Source: Thermanaeromonas toyohensis ToBE
Lineage (GTDB): Bacteria; Bacillota; DSM-521; Neomoorellales; Neomoorellaceae
Reading direction: 5' to 3'
Length of the DNA: 64,000 nucleotides
Assembly: GCF_900176005.1 (NCBI RefSeq)
Contig: NZ_LT838272.1
Location: forward strand, 949,587-1,013,586
The translations under genes were made by a program, and so were the position numbers. Of this stretch, positions 61,800 through 64,000 are shown piece by piece. Position 1 is the first letter of the stretch. Each line of letters opens with the position of its first letter. The notes beneath the pieces are model-generated. The model saw only the letters and a list, made by a program, of their open reading frames with translations, was not told the DNA's origin and did not search any database.

Positions 61800-62558
61800 A
61801 TGGCGGTCAATAACTTGGATCTCTGGCAATCCTTTGCCAGCGAGAGAGATGAAAAGGTGCGACAAGAGCTAGCCCTCAAGTATTTGCCCCTGGTCAAATA
61901 CATTGTGGGGCGGCTGGCTGTAAAACCACCTCCCTCCCTGGATCAAGAAGATCTCCTAGGTTACGGGATAATAGGCCTGCTTGAAGCCATTGATCGTTAT
62001 GATCCTTCCCGGGGGGTAAGTTTTGAAGCCTTTGCCGCCCGCAGGATCCGCGGCGCAGTTTTAGATGCGTTAAGACGAGCCCACTGGGCACCGCGAACAT
62101 TAATAGAGAAGCTTAAGCAAGTTAGCGCTGTGTACCGGCGACTGGAACAAGAACAGGGGGTAGAACCTCGAGACGAAGAGGTGGCGGCAGCAGCTGGGTT
62201 AGAGGTTAGTGAATTGCAGGGGCTTCTGGAGAGGGGGGCCCAGATGGCCATTATTTCCTTAGAGGAATTTCTTTTAAACGAAGAAAGGGAGGAAACGGTA
62301 CGTAGGGGAGAACTGTTAGCCGATACCCAGAGCCCGGCGCCGGACCAACGCTTGGAACAAGAGGAACTACGTAGAGCTCTTAAGGAAGCCCTACGAACTT
62401 TGAATGAGCGGGACCGGTTGATCCTGACCCTTTATTATCACGAAGGATTAACCTTAAAAGAGATAGGCGAGGTACTGCAGATCTCCGAATCCAGGGTTTG
62501 CCAACTCCATGGCCGCGCTTTGCTTAACCTTCGTAATAAGCTTGCCGATTATCTGTAG
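61800..62558 (+). CDS. fliA: Flagellar sigma-28 factor FliA/SigD
   Basis: 252 residues. Region 2 (LVKYIVGRLAVKPPPSLDQEDLLGYGIIGLLEAIDRYDPSRGVSFEAFAARRIRGAVLDALR), region 3 and the region 4 helix-turn-helix (LNERDRLILTLYYHEGLTLKEIGEVLQISESRVCQLHGRAL) are complete. It should recognise the TAAA/TTAA-N15-NCCGATAA elements found before flgM, flgN, flagellin and flaG. Confidence 0.97.
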   Translation: MAVNNLDLWQSFASERDEKVRQELALKYLPLVKYIVGRLAVKPPPSLDQEDLLGYGIIGLLEAIDRYDPSRGVSFEAFAARRIRGAVLDALRRAHWAPRTLIEKLKQVSAVYRRLEQEQGVEPRDEEVAAAAGLEVSELQGLLERGAQMAIISLEEFLLNEEREETVRRGELLADTQSPAPDQRLEQEELRRALKEALRTLNERDRLILTLYYHEGLTLKEIGEVLQISESRVCQLHGRALLNLRNKLADYL

Positions 62559-62606
62559 GGAGGGAAAAGTACGGGGTACATATTTTTACTTCTTGGAGTT
62601 ATAATC

Positions 62607-63155
62607 ATGTTAATCTGCTGGCCTTCCGCTTTCCAAGAGCTACGATCTTTTCCAAGAGATGAAGAATTGAGGGGCGAGCCGGAACCGTATGGTGTAAAGG
62701 AAGTCCGGTCAGAACTGCTTCCGGAACGGAGGCAGAAACTAGAAAAAAAGCCCTATTTGGAAGTTAGCACTACCTCAGGTTTTCTACTGGAGGCGGGGCC
62801 GAAAGAGGAAGTAGAACGTATCCAGCTGGGGCAACAACAGGAGCCTAAAGGGAAACCAGTAGAGACAGTGAGGACGACCAGGATCCCTGACATGGGCCCG
62901 GACATTAGGGAAGTGAGGGGCTCTTTTCAAGAGTATCTAGGTAGGGCTTTAAAGGGACCTGGTGGGGCTAAAGCATCAAAACCTCATGTTTCAGAAGTTC
63001 GGGCCTCCTCCAGGCAGCCCCACAAAAATCTCGATGTGGAAGATATAGTAGAAGCTTGGGAAGCGGGAGAGACCCTGGAAAGCATAGCCAAGCGTTTAGG
63101 CAGGGGAAAGGGTGAAATAGAATTAATCTTACGTTTATGGCGTTTAAGAGGTTAA
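62607..63155 (+). CDS. SwrB-like protein (C-terminal DUF6115-type helix-turn-helix)
   Basis: 182 residues. The last ~40 (VEDIVEAWEAGETLESIAKRLGRGKGEIELILRLWRL) match the C-terminal motif of SwrB/DUF6115 proteins. Unlike Bacillus SwrB, there is no N-terminal membrane helix; the middle is a polar, low-complexity linker. The position right after sigD is the position of swrB in Bacillus subtilis, where it activates the export apparatus. GGAG lies 8 bases before the ATG. Confidence 0.65.
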   Translation: MLICWPSAFQELRSFPRDEELRGEPEPYGVKEVRSELLPERRQKLEKKPYLEVSTTSGFLLEAGPKEEVERIQLGQQQEPKGKPVETVRTTRIPDMGPDIREVRGSFQEYLGRALKGPGGAKASKPHVSEVRASSRQPHKNLDVEDIVEAWEAGETLESIAKRLGRGKGEIELILRLWRLRG

Positions 63156-63649
63156 AAGGAATACCAGGACCTTGGGCTCTTCTGGGGTTAGGTATCGGAT
63201 TAGGCTGGTTTTTGGTGGGTCTTTTCCTTACCTTAGTACCATCTGAACCCAGCAAGGAAGAAATTATAAGTCGCGCCCGGGGATACGGTATGGTTTTCCG
63301 GGAAGAAGTGGTACCTTTCGATTTTAAATCTTCTACTTCAAGCAGTAAAGATGCTCCGGATAACCCGGGCCAACTCAGAAACCCGTCTAATTCTAGCCAA
63401 CCTTTGCTAGAGAAACAGGTTACTTCTTACGGTGTTAGCTCTAAGGAGCATGAAGAGGTCTTGGTAACTATCCCTCCCGGTGCTACCTTAGAGGATATTG
63501 CGGCCCTTTTAGAAAAACAAGGAGTAGTCTCGAGAGCTTTATTAGAAGCTGAAGCCCGTAAAGCAGGAGTAACAGGAAAATTAAAGGCGGGGTCGTATTA
63601 TTTACCACGGGGCGATGTAGCAGGGATCCTTAAGCGTTTGACGGAATAG
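63137..63649 (+). CDS. Membrane-anchored protein with an MltG-like LysM subdomain
   Basis: 170 residues. A membrane helix (about 12-34) is followed by a Ser/Pro-rich linker and a C-terminal domain (VTIPPGATLEDIAALLEKQGVV, LKAGSYYLPRGDVAGILKRLT) like the LysM-like part of MltG/YceG transglycosylases. The catalytic domain of MltG is absent, so lytic activity is not expected. It overlaps the preceding gene by 19 bases. Confidence 0.65.
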   Translation: MAFKRLKGIPGPWALLGLGIGLGWFLVGLFLTLVPSEPSKEEIISRARGYGMVFREEVVPFDFKSSTSSSKDAPDNPGQLRNPSNSSQPLLEKQVTSYGVSSKEHEEVLVTIPPGATLEDIAALLEKQGVVSRALLEAEARKAGVTGKLKAGSYYLPRGDVAGILKRLTE

Positions 63650-63777
63650 GAAACGTTTAAAAGTAACTTTAAGAGATCGCCGGATCTTGAAATCTAAATC
63701 TAAATCAAGGGTCCGAATCAAGAACGGGGGATTGCCCAGAAGATTAGGTTTACTAGGAATTAAGGGAGTGTAGACCT
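63650..63777 (+). other. Short spacer before flgF/flgG-type gene
   Basis: It holds a small hairpin (AGATC/GATCT with a GCCG loop near 63674) and a direct triplicate of AAATCT-type hexamers at 63690-63706. No promoter consensus is convincing; the long operon may simply continue. Confidence 0.3.
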
Positions 63778-64000
63778 ATGATGAGGGGTCTTTACCTGGC
63801 CGCTACCGGGATGGTAGTACAACAACTTAGGCAGGAAACAATTAGCCACAACCTGGCTAATGCTACTACGACAGGCTATAAAGCGGCTTATGCTACCCAA
63901 CGCAGTTTTCCGGAAGTTCTTCTTCTACGCCTGGAGGGACAATATTCCCAGGGAGCGGTAGGCACCTTTAGCCCGGGAGTTATGGTGGATGCGGTGGAGG
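63778..64000 (+). CDS. Flagellar basal-body rod protein, FlgF/FlgG type (3' partial)
   Basis: The first 74 codons are visible: MMRGLYLAATGMVVQQLRQE, then ISHNLANATTTGYKAAYAT, the FlgF/FlgG rod motif. GGGAGTG stands 7 bases before the first ATG. The gene leaves the window, so FlgF and FlgG cannot be told apart. Confidence 0.88.
   Translation, partial: MMRGLYLAATGMVVQQLRQETISHNLANATTTGYKAAYATQRSFPEVLLLRLEGQYSQGAVGTFSPGVMVDAVE

Noticed and set aside
63650-63690. Possible sigma-28 promoter before the flgF/flgG-type gene
   Set aside because: TAAA and GCCGGAT are present, but the spacer is 17 and the -10 core lacks CGATA.
63690-63706. AAATCT direct repeats as a CRISPR or regulatory array
   Set aside because: Only about three six-base copies without spacers; likely chance in an AT-rich spacer.

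Overview
The window reads as a chromosomal segment of an anaerobic, probably thermophilic, motile Firmicute of the class Clostridia, in the style of Moorella or Thermanaeromonas. This is inferred from the mix of an anaerobic Ni-Fe CO dehydrogenase, ferredoxin-linked 2-oxoacid oxidoreductase genes, a branched-chain polyamine synthase typical of thermophiles, Gram-positive regulatory signals, and a single very long flagellar/chemotaxis locus. I see no tRNA, rRNA, CRISPR array, transposon or prophage.

Layout. 1-4570: the end of a 2-oxoglutarate:ferredoxin oxidoreductase operon (korA partial, korB, korC) followed by succinyl-CoA synthetase (sucC, sucD) and a terminator. 4571-13724: housekeeping genes on both strands (LapA-domain protein, corA, metallo-hydrolase, YigZ-family protein, cinA preceded by a 44-codon secreted/membrane peptide gene, HtrA protease, amino-acid permease, M1 peptidase). 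13740-19679: chemotaxis block. A c-di-GMP-I riboswitch precedes a methyl-accepting chemotaxis protein; then come a small DUF1540 gene on the other strand, cheW with a 12-codon leader ORF, cheA, a receiver-less cheB and flgM. 19740-25369: a minus-strand operon cysK-cooS-ABC transporter (substrate-binding lipoprotein, permease, ATPase) with a strong sigma-A promoter.

25681-42962: flagellar filament and modification region. It holds two unknown small genes, flgN-flgK-flgL, an S-layer-homology protein, flagellin, a GT2-TPR glycosyltransferase, fliD, fliS, a fliT-like gene, a 1,112-residue glycosyltransferase-TPR-methyltransferase-glycosyltransferase fusion, a 510-residue TPR protein, flaG, an AbrB-type regulator and bpsA. 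43010-64000: a second c-di-GMP-I riboswitch, with terminator, heads a roughly 20-kb operon: flgB, flgC, fliE, F, G, H, I, J, K, flgD, flgE, flbD, fliL, fliN, fliO, P, Q, R, flhB, flhA, flhF, flhG, a PilZ protein, the sigma-28 gene fliA, a SwrB-like gene, an MltG-like gene and a truncated flgF/flgG-type gene. fliM and cheY are missing from their usual place after fliL.

How it works together. The big operon makes the basal body, export apparatus, hook and sigma-28. Sigma-28-type promoters (TTAA/TAAA-N15-NCCGATAA-like) are visible before flgM, flgN, flagellin and flaG, so late genes and the anti-sigma factor are under FliA. c-di-GMP enters at three points: two riboswitches and the PilZ protein. 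In both riboswitches the closing helix overlaps the terminator, so the predicted response is ON, opposite to the OFF logic known for the Clostridioides difficile flgB riboswitch. Flagellin lies next to an unusual set of sugar-transfer and methyl-transfer enzymes, which suggests heavily modified filaments.
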